DNA of 64,000 bases from an uncultured Ruminococcus sp. (GCA_900545345.1 UQYQ01000004.1:1-64000); one strand, 5' to 3'. Positions 1 to 7,793 are shown, numbered from the stretch's first letter. The notes: generated by a model not told the origin, from the letters alone. Made by a program: numbers and translations.

Positions 1-560
1 GAAAAACCCGTGAATCTGATATTAAGGATTCTGTCAGGCTTGAGGGATCAGGTAATTCTTATATATCTACCGGAATCGGTTTTTTTGATCATATGCTGAC
101 CGCTCTTTCAAAGCACAGCGGAATAAGTATGGAAATATCGGCTTCGGGAGATCTTGAGGTTGACGGTCATCATACTGTCGAGGATACCGGAATAGTTCTG
201 GGACAGGCTCTTTCCAAGGCTCTGGGAGAAAAATCAGGTATTGCAAGATATGGAACAGCATATATCCCTATGGACGAGTCTCTCGGGTTCTGTTCTTTGG
301 ATATAAGCAACAGACCGTTTCTTATTTTTAAGGGTGAATTTACAAATCAAATGATAGGCGGCTATGACGTTAGTCTAACGGAGGAATTTTTCAGAGCGTT
401 TGCTTTCAATGCCGGAATAACAATGCATATCAATATGGTATACGGCGCTAACGATCACCATAAATGCGAAGCGATTTTCAAGGCTGCTGCCCATGCTCTT
501 AAATTGGCTGTGAGGGAGCTTGAAAACGGAGAAACCTTATCAACAAAAGGAATCCTATAA
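1..560 (+). CDS. hisB: Imidazoleglycerol-phosphate dehydratase (5' truncated by window)
   Basis: The enzyme dehydrates imidazole-glycerol phosphate to imidazole-acetol phosphate in histidine biosynthesis, in the cytosol. The reading frame is open from base 3 and lacks only its extreme N-terminus. Early on it reads KTRESDI and then TGIGFFDHML, the family's usual opening. Two metal-binding HHxxE motifs are visible, in VDGHHTVEDTG and in NDHHKCEAIFKAAA, as in all HisB dehydratases. There is no fused phosphatase domain, so this is the monofunctional Gram-positive type. It is followed 23 bases later by hisH and belongs to the same operon. Confidence 0.96.
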   Translation, partial: KTRESDIKDSVRLEGSGNSYISTGIGFFDHMLTALSKHSGISMEISASGDLEVDGHHTVEDTGIVLGQALSKALGEKSGIARYGTAYIPMDESLGFCSLDISNRPFLIFKGEFTNQMIGGYDVSLTEEFFRAFAFNAGITMHINMVYGANDHHKCEAIFKAAAHALKLAVRELENGETLSTKGIL

Positions 561-583
561 TAATACCGAAAGTAATGATTTAA

Positions 584-1189
584 ATGATAGCTGTAATAGA
601 TTACGGCGCAGGAAACATATTCAGCGTTAAAAACGCATTGGATTTTCTTGGAATGGAAAATAGGCTTACAAGCTCCGTAAAGGACATTGAAAGCGCCGAC
701 GCCGTCATTCTTCCGGGAGTAGGAGCGTTTCCTAAAGCTATGGATATGCTTGAAAAAAGCGGATTGATAGAAACTATTCAAATACAGGCAAGGAAAAAAC
801 CGTTTCTGGGTATATGTCTCGGAATGCAGCTTTTATTTGATAAGGGTTATGAATTTGAAATATGCGACGGTTTAGGTCTTATTGAGGGAAAAGTCAAAAA
901 GATGGAAGAGCCTGAGCTTATAATACCTCATATGGGCTGGAATAAGCTTGAAATATTAAATGATTGTCCTTTGCTTTGCGGACTCGAAGAAAACAGCTAC
1001 GTTTACTTCGTTCATTCTTACAAGGCGGAATGCAATGATAAAAATATATCCGCTTATTCTGTTTACGGCGGCAAAGTTCCCGCTCTTGTCTATGACGGCG
1101 GAACTGTTTACGGGGCACAGTTTCATCCTGAAAAAAGCGGAGAAACAGGACTGAAAATTCTAAAGAATTTCGGAGGGCTGATAAAATGA
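584..1189 (+). CDS. hisH: Imidazole glycerol phosphate synthase, glutamine amidotransferase subunit
   Basis: HisH hydrolyses glutamine and passes ammonia to HisF, which makes IGP and AICAR. The 201-aa protein is a class I glutamine amidotransferase. The nucleophile Cys78 lies in GICLGMQLLF, and His181 and Glu183 in FHPEKS complete the triad; the oxyanion-region PGVGAF is also present. Length is typical. The ATG at 584 matches the family start (MIAVIDYGAGN). The stop overlaps the hisA start by 4 bases (ATGA), so translation of the two is probably coupled. Its partner hisF is separated from it by hisA, the common order. Confidence 0.96.
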   Translation: MIAVIDYGAGNIFSVKNALDFLGMENRLTSSVKDIESADAVILPGVGAFPKAMDMLEKSGLIETIQIQARKKPFLGICLGMQLLFDKGYEFEICDGLGLIEGKVKKMEEPELIIPHMGWNKLEILNDCPLLCGLEENSYVYFVHSYKAECNDKNISAYSVYGGKVPALVYDGGTVYGAQFHPEKSGETGLKILKNFGGLIK

Positions 1190-1911
1190 TAATATTGCCT
1201 GCAATAGATATTAAGGACGGAAATTGCGTAAGATTGTTTAAAGGGGATTTTTCAACTGCTGAAAAGGTCGCCGCAGATTATATGGAAACTGCAAAAGGCT
1301 TTGAGAAAGCGGGCGCGTCGTGGATACATATGATTGATCTTGACGGCGCAAAAGAGGGAAGACCCGTCAATACTCAGATATATAAGGACGTAGCAAATAA
1401 AACCTCTTTGAAGGTAGAGGTCGGCGGAGGTATCAGGAATATTGATACAATCAGACAGTATCTATCTATGGGGATTTCAAGAGTTATAATCGGGTCAGCG
1501 GCTCTTAAAAATCCTGAGCTTGTGAAAGAGGCGGTTTTAAATTTCGGCAGCGAAAAAATTGCCGTTGGAATTGACTCTAAAAACGGAATGGTTGCTGCGG
1601 AGGGCTGGCTGGAATCCTCAGACGTTCATTATATACAGCTTGCAAAGGAAATGATAAAAATCGGCGTAAGATATTTTATTGTAACTGATATTTCAAAGGA
1701 CGGGACGCTTTCAGGCGTTAACACTTTACAGCTCAAAGAATTATCCGAGGCGGTCGGAGACGCTTGCAATATTATTGCAAGCGGCGGAGTACATACGATT
1801 GAGGATATTATAGCGTGTAAAAAGCTTGGACTATACGGAACAATCTGCGGTAAATCTATATACAAGGGAACTCTTGATCTTAGAGAAGCCGTCAGAATAG
1901 GCGAGGAATAA
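1186..1911 (+). CDS. hisA: ProFAR isomerase (HisA)
   Basis: HisA converts ProFAR to PRFAR, the substrate of HisF/HisH. It is a 241-aa TIM barrel. Asp8, in the opening IILPAIDIKDG, is the expected catalytic acid or base; VGGGIRN and IASGGV are the phosphate-binding loops, and VTDISKDGT carries the second catalytic Asp. Length and motifs are normal. It overlaps hisH by 4 bases. An 80-base gap before hisF holds an imperfect inverted repeat but no convincing terminator, so the operon probably continues. Confidence 0.96.
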   Translation: MIILPAIDIKDGNCVRLFKGDFSTAEKVAADYMETAKGFEKAGASWIHMIDLDGAKEGRPVNTQIYKDVANKTSLKVEVGGGIRNIDTIRQYLSMGISRVIIGSAALKNPELVKEAVLNFGSEKIAVGIDSKNGMVAAEGWLESSDVHYIQLAKEMIKIGVRYFIVTDISKDGTLSGVNTLQLKELSEAVGDACNIIASGGVHTIEDIIACKKLGLYGTICGKSIYKGTLDLREAVRIGEE

Positions 1912-2007
1912 CGGAGTTATTATTTCTACTGCCGGAATTCTCTGTTTTGCGGGGAGATTTCCGTGTTACTGCCTTTTTGATTTAAAAGCGGGATAATGGA
2001 GGTTTAT

Positions 2008-2796
2008 ATGCTTGCTAAAAGAATTATTCCTTGCCTTGACGTCAGAAACGGAAAGGTTGTAAAGGGAGTTAATTTTGAAGGTGTAAAAGATGTCGGCGAC
2101 CCTGTTGAATTTGCATATGAATACAATATGCAGGGTGCAGACGAACTGGTCTTTTATGATATAACAGCCTCTCACGAGGGAAGAGGCGCTATGCTCGATG
2201 TTGTAAGAAACACGGCAAAAAAGGTATTCATTCCGCTGACTGTCGGCGGAGGTATAAAGACGATAGACGATTTCAGAGAAACGCTGAGAGCGGGTGCGGA
2301 TAAGGTTTCTGTCAATTCACAGGCAGTGCAGAATCCGAATCTGATTAAAGAAGCGGCAGACATTTTCGGAAGTCAGTGTGTTGTTGTCGGGATTGACGCT
2401 AAAAAGGTATCAAACGGCAAATGGACAGTTTATATAAACGGCGGAAGAATCGATTATAAGCTTGACCTTATTGAGTGGGTGAAGAAAATAGAAGAGCTTG
2501 GTGCAGGCGAGATTTGCTTAAATTCAATAGATACAGACGGAGTTAAAGGCGGATATGATATTGATATGCTGAATGCTGTATGCGACGCTGTGAAAATTCC
2601 CGTTATAGCTTCGGGCGGCTGCGGAAAGCTTGAGGATTTTGCTGAGGCTTTTGAAAAAACCAATTGCTCGGCTGCACTTGCGGCTTCATTGTTTCATTTT
2701 AAGGAGCTTACAGTGGGCGAGGTCAAAGCTTATCTTAAAGAGCGTGGCATAGCTGTAAGAGATATAGGCAACAACCTGTCACCGAGGTTGTTTTAA
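2008..2796 (+). CDS. hisF: Imidazole glycerol phosphate synthase, cyclase subunit
   Basis: HisF closes the imidazole ring of IGP using ammonia delivered by HisH. It is a 262-aa TIM barrel with MLAKRIIPCLDV at the start (catalytic Asp11), VGGGIKT and IASGGCG phosphate loops, and NSIDTDGVKGGYD holding the second catalytic Asp. The start at 2008 is preferred. An in-frame ATG at 1996 exists, but the Shine-Dalgarno GGAGG at 1998-2002 overlaps that codon and is correctly spaced only for 2008. The C-terminus is immediately followed by the next gene, with one base between. Confidence 0.96.
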   Translation: MLAKRIIPCLDVRNGKVVKGVNFEGVKDVGDPVEFAYEYNMQGADELVFYDITASHEGRGAMLDVVRNTAKKVFIPLTVGGGIKTIDDFRETLRAGADKVSVNSQAVQNPNLIKEAADIFGSQCVVVGIDAKKVSNGKWTVYINGGRIDYKLDLIEWVKKIEELGAGEICLNSIDTDGVKGGYDIDMLNAVCDAVKIPVIASGGCGKLEDFAEAFEKTNCSAALAASLFHFKELTVGEVKAYLKERGIAVRDIGNNLSPRLF

Positions 2797-2797
2797 T

Positions 2798-3181
2798 ATG
2801 AAGCTGCCTAAATATATGCGTATTCAGGGACGGGAAACTGCGTACAAAACAGGAAAGCCTGTGGGTGTATTTATTTTAAACTGGCGGAAAATTCGCGATG
2901 GGATTTACAGTGAAGAAGATGTCAAGGTTTACGAAGATACTCATAAGTGGTTTTTAAAGCATTTACCCGAGCCGCCGTTTTACGGCGAAAATAATGATAA
3001 TCCGCAGGGTGCTGTAACATTTTTCAAAACCGAAAGATATAAGGATATGGAAGAAAAAGCGGAAGTTTTAATTTCTTTGCTTGATAAATATAAAATACCT
3101 TATGATATAGTTTTTACTGACTATGCAGGAAAAATTATTTACGAGGATGAGTATCAGGTAGCGGTAATCGATGAAGATTGA
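2798..3181 (+). CDS. Unrecognised 127-aa protein inside the his operon
   Basis: I do not recognise a family. It is a soluble, charged protein with no signal peptide or membrane segment, with aromatic-rich stretches such as VGVFILNWRKIRDG and HKWFLKHLPEPPF and an acidic tail. It starts one base after the hisF stop, with GAGG about a dozen bases upstream, and ends close to the hisI start, so it is a true operon member read with hisF and hisI. No catalytic motif can be pointed to. A role linked to histidine synthesis is only guilt by association. Confidence 0.8.
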   Translation: MKLPKYMRIQGRETAYKTGKPVGVFILNWRKIRDGIYSEEDVKVYEDTHKWFLKHLPEPPFYGENNDNPQGAVTFFKTERYKDMEEKAEVLISLLDKYKIPYDIVFTDYAGKIIYEDEYQVAVIDED

Positions 3182-3194
3182 AAGGACTGAAATA

Positions 3195-3542
3195 ATGAGT
3201 GCAGTGAAAATAGATATAAATAATCTTGACAAGTATTTTGTTAAGTCGGAGCTTATACCTGCTATTGCATTTGATGTTGATACAAAGACGGTATTAATGC
3301 TTGCTTATATGAATAAAGAAAGCCTTAAAAAGACTTTAGAAACAGGCTATACTTGGTATTGGAGCCGCTCACGGGGAGAGCTTTGGAACAAGGGAGCGAC
3401 AAGCGGACATCTTCAAAAGGTTGTATCCGTCTACAGCGACTGTGATGACGATACCTTGCTTTTGAATGTTAAACAGACAGGTTCTGCGTGTCATACGGGT
3501 TCATACAGCTGCTTTTTCAATGAAATGTATAACGAAGAATAA
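3195..3542 (+). CDS. hisI: Phosphoribosyl-AMP cyclohydrolase
   Basis: HisI opens the adenine ring of PR-AMP, the third step of histidine synthesis. The 115-aa protein is the single-domain form. The family's signature run is present: YWSRSRGELWNKGATSGH, then SDCDDDTLLL with the Mg-binding aspartates, then GSACHTGSYSCFF with the zinc-binding cysteines. The start at 3195 has AAAGGA nine to fourteen bases upstream. An in-frame start at 3171 would lie inside the preceding gene and adds residues without similarity. hisE follows as a separate gene rather than as the fusion seen in enterobacteria. Confidence 0.95.
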   Translation: MSAVKIDINNLDKYFVKSELIPAIAFDVDTKTVLMLAYMNKESLKKTLETGYTWYWSRSRGELWNKGATSGHLQKVVSVYSDCDDDTLLLNVKQTGSACHTGSYSCFFNEMYNEE

Positions 3543-3568
3543 TTTATAAGGCATATGGAGGAAATAAA

Positions 3569-3892
3569 ATGGATACATTAAAAACACTTGAACAGGTTGT
3601 CCTGTCACGAAAAGAAACTCAGGAAGAGGGCTCATATACCTGCTATCTTTTTGAAAAGGGCATTGACAAGATACTGAAAAAAGTCGGAGAAGAAAGTGCA
3701 GAAACTATAATTGCCGCTAAGAATGCCGATAATAATGAGCTTAAAGGTGAAGTTGCAGATCTTCTGTATCACCTAATGGTCATGTGTGTTGACAGGGGAT
3801 TAGCGTGGAGCGAAGTAGAAGCTGTTCTGGATGAACGTCACAACAAAACAGGCAATTTGAAAAAAATGAAAATAGTAGATAAGAATACATAA
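3569..3892 (+). CDS. hisE: Phosphoribosyl-ATP pyrophosphatase
   Basis: HisE removes pyrophosphate from PR-ATP, the second step of histidine synthesis. It is a 107-aa all-alpha MazG-like protein. GEESAETIIAAKN and EVADLLYHLMVM carry the acidic Mg-binding residues of the family. TATGGAGGAAATAAA gives a strong ribosome-binding site. It is the last gene of the operon: a strong hairpin terminator follows within 30 bases. Confidence 0.94.
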   Translation: MDTLKTLEQVVLSRKETQEEGSYTCYLFEKGIDKILKKVGEESAETIIAAKNADNNELKGEVADLLYHLMVMCVDRGLAWSEVEAVLDERHNKTGNLKKMKIVDKNT

Positions 3893-3917
3893 TGTTATCA
3901 CTAAAAAAATAAAGTTA

Positions 3918-3955
3918 AAAGCCTCTCATGCGTAATTTTGCAGTGAGAGGCTTTT
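3918..3955. terminator. Bidirectional terminator between hisE and the cysteine-rich gene
   Basis: The arms AAAGCCTCTCA and TGAGAGGCTTTT form an 11-bp stem around a 15-base loop. It is followed by T-rich sequence on the plus strand and preceded by A-rich sequence, so it can serve hisE and the convergent gene ending at 3963. Confidence 0.9.
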
Positions 3956-3962
3956 TGTGTTT

Positions 3963-4799
3963 TTAGCTTTCAGCTTCAGTATTTGTATCTTCTGTCTGAG
4001 CCTGTTCATATGCTTTAGGGGTGTTAAGCATTTCGGTTTCTTCAAGTGACCTCGGGAAAAATTCATTAGTAGGGAACTTAATTTTTTCAAACAACTCACA
4101 AGGGGAGTCTGTGGTTGTTGAGCATTCTTTGCTTGGTATGCAATAGTCATATGCAGGAACAAGTAAAGGTACAGGCCGTGAAAGCTGGACAATTGAAAAA
4201 AGTCCGATAGTTATGTAAGCAACTTTTGGAATCATATTTGTTGGAGAACTTTGTGCATTATCTCCGTCACCGCAATGCATATGACAGTCACATTGTTTGC
4301 AGTGAGGGTATTTAGGCAGAAGCTTGCAGTCTAATGAAATCGGTTCAACGACACTTACAGTTGCTCTCGGCAGAGTTTGCGTATAGCAGCCCGTAGGTGT
4401 TACATCTGCTGTTTCTTCTGAAGAGAAGTATTTTGTATTTCCGTCACCGCCGTAAAGAATAACCTTTTTGCTGAAGGTGGTGATGCCGTTCAGAGTAGTT
4501 GAAGGCAGTGATACATTAACAAAAGCTTCGATTTCAACGCTGAAAGTGTAGGTTAAATCTACGGAAAAGAAACCTTTATTAAACGGAACAGGCTCAATAT
4601 CAAAAACTGTATTGATAACTTGAACGTTTTTGCATTTGATGAATGTTGCGTTTCTTATAATTTCCTGGTCTTCTTTTGAACAGAATACTACCTCTAAATC
4701 CTCAATGCAGTCTTTATCGGAACAGCTGTCGAATATTCTCATTGATTCGATACAAACTGCTTCCTTGAATGCGGCTGAATTGCAATTTAATTCGCTCAT
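3963..4799 (-). CDS. Cysteine-rich hypothetical protein, 278 aa
   Basis: No function can be assigned. The N-terminal part carries regularly spaced cysteines (MRIFDSCSDKDCIEDLEVVF), a pattern I have seen in uncharacterised clostridial proteins. The middle looks beta-rich. A cluster HCKQCDCHMHCGDG in the second half resembles a metal-binding or cross-linking site. The tail is acidic and threonine-rich (TEDTNTEAES). There is no signal peptide or membrane segment. AAAGGAGGAAAAC lies just upstream of the ATG, a strong ribosome-binding site. It is a single-gene unit, convergent with the his operon and divergent from the secreted-protein genes. A spore-coat or metal-related role is possible but not shown. 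Confidence 0.85.
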   Translation of the reverse strand: MSELNCNSAAFKEAVCIESMRIFDSCSDKDCIEDLEVVFCSKEDQEIIRNATFIKCKNVQVINTVFDIEPVPFNKGFFSVDLTYTFSVEIEAFVNVSLPSTTLNGITTFSKKVILYGGDGNTKYFSSEETADVTPTGCYTQTLPRATVSVVEPISLDCKLLPKYPHCKQCDCHMHCGDGDNAQSSPTNMIPKVAYITIGLFSIVQLSRPVPLLVPAYDYCIPSKECSTTTDSPCELFEKIKFPTNEFFPRSLEETEMLNTPKAYEQAQTEDTNTEAES

Positions 4800-4941
4800 T
4801 TAAGTTTTCCTCCTTTAAATTTATTGAAGTTTTTGGCTTCTATATATCTTATTCATTATGATTATTTTTTGTGCATAGTTGAAATTTAATATAATTTTCT
4901 GTAATAAACTTGAATAATTGGTTATTATTATGAAAAAATGT

Positions 4942-4970
4942 TTACTTTTTATTACCAATGCGTTATAATA
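4942..4970 (+). promoter_or_regulatory. Sigma-A-type promoter for the 5026 unit
   Basis: TTTACT at 4942-4947 and a perfect TATAAT at 4965-4970 are separated by 17 bp. A small AACAAG/CTTGTT hairpin followed by T's (about 4979-5001) lies in the leader between promoter and gene. Confidence 0.65.
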
Positions 4971-5025
4971 AGTGTGATAACAAGTTTGTTCGCTTGTTTT
5001 TCGATTTTAAAAATGGGGGTTAAAT

Positions 5026-5375
5026 ATGTTAAGAAGTAAAAGACTTATTTCAATGGGATTGACAGCATTGATGGTATCTGCATATTCGTCAGGTGCATAT
5101 ACTGGTAGTGTTAATGCACTTGAAATGACAAAGCAAGCAAAAATGTCTGAGCATGTACATGGTTGGTTCCTGCTGTAAATACTAGCAATACGGAAATAAC
5201 AAATTTTGTACTTGTTGTTTCGAGTAACGATGGTAAAGCCGAGAGAACAACAAATTTACCTAATTCATCGGCGGAGATGATAGTAGATAATAATATGAAA
5301 TATATCGCACACCTCAGCTTGTTGCGTTATGACAGCGGTACATCTGAAGTGCCATACGCACTAGCTTGGTACTAA
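5026..5375 (+). pseudogene. Small secreted protein split by an apparent frameshift
   Basis: An ATG at 5026, preceded by GGGGG, opens a signal-peptide ORF (MLRSKRLISMGLTALMVSAY, then SSGAYTGSVNA) that stops at 5176-5178 after 50 codons. A second frame, open from 5151, runs on to 5375 (about 70 residues from a possible TTG at 5163: LVPAVNTSNTEITNFVLVVS...). It has no ribosome-binding site of its own. A single-base loss near 5160 would explain both halves as one 115-residue secreted protein. Alternatives are an assembly error or a programmed -1 shift. The next secreted gene begins 15 bases after the stop. The protein family is unrecognised. Confidence 0.55.
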
Positions 5376-5390
5376 TAAGGGGGTAAAATT

Positions 5391-6347
5391 ATGAAAATTA
5401 AAAAAATATTAAGTTTAATTATTTCGGCAATAATCGCAATTTCTTCGATATCATTGACGGCAATTTTATCATCTGCCGAGGCTTCAAATGTAAATTACAA
5501 AAGCATTTGGTACGATTCATATTCAAGCAGTTTAAGTCTAAACAGTATTAACGAATCTGGTAGTTTAAAAGGTATCTATTATTATATAGAAAATTATGAA
5601 ACTTATAAACAATATGAAGTTAAAGGATTGATTAATGGTTATGATAAATCATTCTTCAATGAAAACATGCTTGTAGTGAATTGGTTACTTACTCCAACAG
5701 GTAAGACAGGTGATTATGAAAATCTTAGTGTAACTAAACAAAACGGTTCATTGACTTTTAATTATAAATATTATATGTCTTTCATCGTTTCTCCTTGGAT
5801 TATGTATGATATAAATTTTATAGAATTCAAAAAATCAGATGTAGCAGATGTGGACTTTTCAAAAATTACTGTAAATGTTACATATAATTATTCAAAAGCA
5901 CAGCAAATAGTTCCTCCTGGGGAAGAACCATTTGATCCATCAAATATACCTGATGAAAATAGAACTATTGATATGAAGCTTATAAAAATAGATTTACCCA
6001 AAGACGATAAAACCAAAACAACAACTACACCAACAACTCAAAAGCCGACAAAACCAACTGTTAAAAAACCGGCTAAGGTAACAAAAGTAAAGCTAAAATC
6101 GCCAAAGAAAAAACAGCTTAAAGTGACATGGAAGAAGATAAAAGGAGCAAAGTATCAGCTAGAGTATTCTTTAAAGAAAAACATGAATAATGTATATCTT
6201 AAAAAGAATATAAAGAAAAACAATGTAACTATTAAAAAGCTGAAATCGAATAAGAAGTATTATGTAAGAGTGAGAGCATATAAGACTGTAAACGGTAAAA
6301 GGTATTTTGGCAAGTGGTCGAAAAAGTCGGCTAAAACCGTTAAGTAA
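5391..6347 (+). CDS. Secreted protein with C-terminal fibronectin type III-like domain
   Basis: The 318-aa product has a clear signal peptide (lysine start, hydrophobic ILSLIISAIIAISSISLTAI, probable cleavage after SSAEA). Residues about 35-170 are an unrecognised, tyrosine- and serine-rich, probably beta-sandwich region. A Thr/Pro linker (TTTTPTTQKPTKPT) follows. The last ~90 residues form a very basic FN3-like domain: LKVTWKKIKGAKYQLEYS, then KYYVRVRAYKTVNGKRYFGK, a form common in secreted proteins of gut Firmicutes. AAGGGGG precedes the ATG. It sits 15 bases behind the frameshifted gene and so shares its transcript. The basic tail suggests cell-wall or polysaccharide contact; no sorting motif is present. 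Confidence 0.85.
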   Translation: MKIKKILSLIISAIIAISSISLTAILSSAEASNVNYKSIWYDSYSSSLSLNSINESGSLKGIYYYIENYETYKQYEVKGLINGYDKSFFNENMLVVNWLLTPTGKTGDYENLSVTKQNGSLTFNYKYYMSFIVSPWIMYDINFIEFKKSDVADVDFSKITVNVTYNYSKAQQIVPPGEEPFDPSNIPDENRTIDMKLIKIDLPKDDKTKTTTTPTTQKPTKPTVKKPAKVTKVKLKSPKKKQLKVTWKKIKGAKYQLEYSLKKNMNNVYLKKNIKKNNVTIKKLKSNKKYYVRVRAYKTVNGKRYFGKWSKKSAKTVK

Positions 6348-6404
6348 AAATCTGCCGTTTTAGAGACTATCACATCGTGAAAATCATTCATAGGCAGAGG
6401 GCCA

Positions 6405-6448
6405 GCGGCGGCTCGCCGCAAGGAGCAGTAAATTACTGCTCCTTTTTT
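6405..6448 (+). terminator. Double hairpin with terminator
   Basis: A GC-rich hairpin (GCGGCG-GCT-CGCCGC, 6405-6419) is directly followed by AAGGAGCAGTA/TACTGCTCCTT and a run of six T's. The second is a standard Rho-independent terminator for the unit ending at 6347. The first is strikingly GC-rich for its surroundings. Confidence 0.8.
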
Positions 6449-6528
6449 GCATTATACAAGCACTGATTTTCATATTATTAGTGAGAAATTATGCCTCGAA
6501 ACGAAATTTCAGAAAGGTGTGCAATAAT

Positions 6529-6819
6529 ATGATTTGTCAATTTGCAGAACTCAAAAACAAAGAAGTTATAAATGTAACAACCGGTTTAAAGCTTGGTTAT
6601 GTTGATGATATTGAGATTAATACGGAAAACTCTGAAATTGTTAATATGATAGTATATGGACGGCCGAGATTTTTTGGATTGTTTGGTCATGAAGACGATA
6701 TAATGATAAGTTTTGATAACATTCAGCTTATCGGAGAAGACACTATTTTGGTGTCATTTCAAAATAGTACAATATGCACAAAAACAAAAGGAATCAAAGT
6801 AGAAAATTTGTTTAAATAG
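6529..6819 (+). CDS. YlmC/YmxH-like PRC-barrel protein
   Basis: A 96-aa single PRC-barrel protein of the YlmC/YmxH family, small cytosolic proteins found in spore-forming Firmicutes whose molecular role is unclear. It begins MICQFAELKNKEVINVTTG and contains LGYVDDIEIN and MIVYGRPRFFGLFGHEDD, the typical second half. The start at 6529 is chosen because AAAGGTG lies ten bases upstream; the longer frame from 6481 runs through the leader without a site. It appears to be a single gene placed between the secreted-protein unit and the rpsB promoter. Confidence 0.82.
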   Translation: MICQFAELKNKEVINVTTGLKLGYVDDIEINTENSEIVNMIVYGRPRFFGLFGHEDDIMISFDNIQLIGEDTILVSFQNSTICTKTKGIKVENLFK

Positions 6820-6834
6820 ATTTTATATAAATTA

Positions 6835-6863
6835 TTGTATTGAAGTGAAAAAAATGGTATAAT
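6835..6863 (+). promoter_or_regulatory. Promoter of rpsB-tsf
   Basis: TTGTAT (6835-6840) and TATAAT (6858-6863) are separated by exactly 17 bp. Transcription would start near 6870 and leave a leader of about 125 bases before rpsB. Confidence 0.75.
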
Positions 6864-6870
6864 ATTTAAG

Positions 6871-6963
6871 CAATTCGCACGCTTATCATTTGCATAAGGT
6901 TCCTGAACTGTGTCAGGTAGTATGCAAGCTAAGGTAATGCGGAGGACCGTCTGTTATTCAGAC
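6871..6963 (+). promoter_or_regulatory. Structured 5' leader of rpsB, possible S2 autoregulatory element
   Basis: Nested helices are visible. GCTT and TGCATA (6881-6896) pair with TATGCA and AAGC (6921-6929), with an internal bulge. Inside is CCTGA-ACTGTG-TCAGG (6902-6917). Downstream is GTCTG-TTATT-CAGAC (6949-6963). None has a T-tract, so they are not terminators. Ribosomal protein operons are often controlled by binding of their product to such leaders; S2 as the ligand here is inference. Confidence 0.5.
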
Positions 6964-6997
6964 AAATTAAAAACCAATTTATTAAGGAGGAACTACC

Positions 6998-7753
6998 ATG
7001 GGAGTAGTATCAATGAAACAACTTCTTGAAGCAGGCGTACACTTTGGTCACCAAACAAGAAGATGGAATCCGAAAATGGCACCATACATTTTCACAGAAA
7101 GAAACGGAATTTACATTATTGACCTTCAAAAGACAGTTAAAAAGCTTGAAGATGCTTATATGTTTATTCGTGACCTTTCAGCAAACGGGGAAGAAATTCT
7201 TTTCGTAGGAACAAAGAAGCAGGCTGCTGATTCTGTCAAGGAAGAGGCACTCAGAGCAGAAGCACACTATGTAAACGCCAGATGGCTTGGCGGAATGATG
7301 ACAAACTTCAGAACAATCAAACAGAGAATTAAAAGACTTGAACAGCTTCATCAGATGGAAGAAGACGGAACATTTGCTCTTTTACCTAAGAAAGAGGTTA
7401 TTAAGCTGAACCTTGAAATTGAGAAACTTGAAAAGTTCATGGGCGGAATTAAGAACATGAACAAGCTTCCCGGAGCATTGTTTGTTGTTGACCCAAGAAA
7501 AGAAAGAATTGCAGTTTTAGAAGCTAAGAAGCTAGGTATCCCTGTTGTGGCTATCGTTGACACTAACTGTGATCCTGACGATATTGACTATGTAATTCCT
7601 GGTAATGATGATGCTATCAGAGCAGTAAAGCTTATTGCCGGTGCTATGGCTGATGCTATCATTGAGGGAAGACAAGGCGAACAGAATGCTGAAGCTGTTG
7701 AGGAAACAGCAGAAGCAGCTGAAGAAACAGCAGAAGCTGAGGACGCAGAATAA
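6998..7753 (+). CDS. rpsB: 30S ribosomal protein S2
   Basis: A component of the small ribosomal subunit head. The 251-aa protein starts MGVVSMKQLLEAGVHFGHQ and contains TRRWNPKMAPYIFTERNGI and PGALFVVDPRKERIAVLEA, all diagnostic of bacterial S2. The C-terminus is an acidic, alanine-rich tail (VEETAEAAEETAEAEDAE), an extension common in low-GC Gram-positives. TTAAGGAGG precedes the ATG at good spacing. It is paired with tsf, the near-universal arrangement. Confidence 0.98.
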   Translation: MGVVSMKQLLEAGVHFGHQTRRWNPKMAPYIFTERNGIYIIDLQKTVKKLEDAYMFIRDLSANGEEILFVGTKKQAADSVKEEALRAEAHYVNARWLGGMMTNFRTIKQRIKRLEQLHQMEEDGTFALLPKKEVIKLNLEIEKLEKFMGGIKNMNKLPGALFVVDPRKERIAVLEAKKLGIPVVAIVDTNCDPDDIDYVIPGNDDAIRAVKLIAGAMADAIIEGRQGEQNAEAVEETAEAAEETAEAEDAE

Positions 7754-7770
7754 TTTTAATAAACAAATTA

Positions 7771-7793
7771 AAGGCAGGGTTTATTCCTGCCTT
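7771..7793 (+). promoter_or_regulatory. Intergenic hairpin between rpsB and tsf
   Basis: AAGGCAGG and CCTGCCTT form an 8-bp stem with a 7-base loop. There is no T-tract, so it is more likely an attenuator or an RNA-processing or stability element setting the ratio of S2 to EF-Ts than a full terminator. Confidence 0.5.

Noticed and set aside
455..781. Minus-strand ORF of 108 codons across the hisB-hisH junction
   Set aside because: Lies antisense to two clear genes, has no ribosome-binding site and no recognisable protein features.
1912..1995. Hairpin between hisA and hisF as a terminator
   Set aside because: The inverted repeat has mismatches and no T-tract, and hisF clearly belongs to the same pathway and strand.
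3926..4192. Minus-strand 88-codon ORF overlapping the cysteine-rich gene
   Set aside because: Runs in another frame of the same strand through that gene and the terminator; composition is that of a shadow frame.
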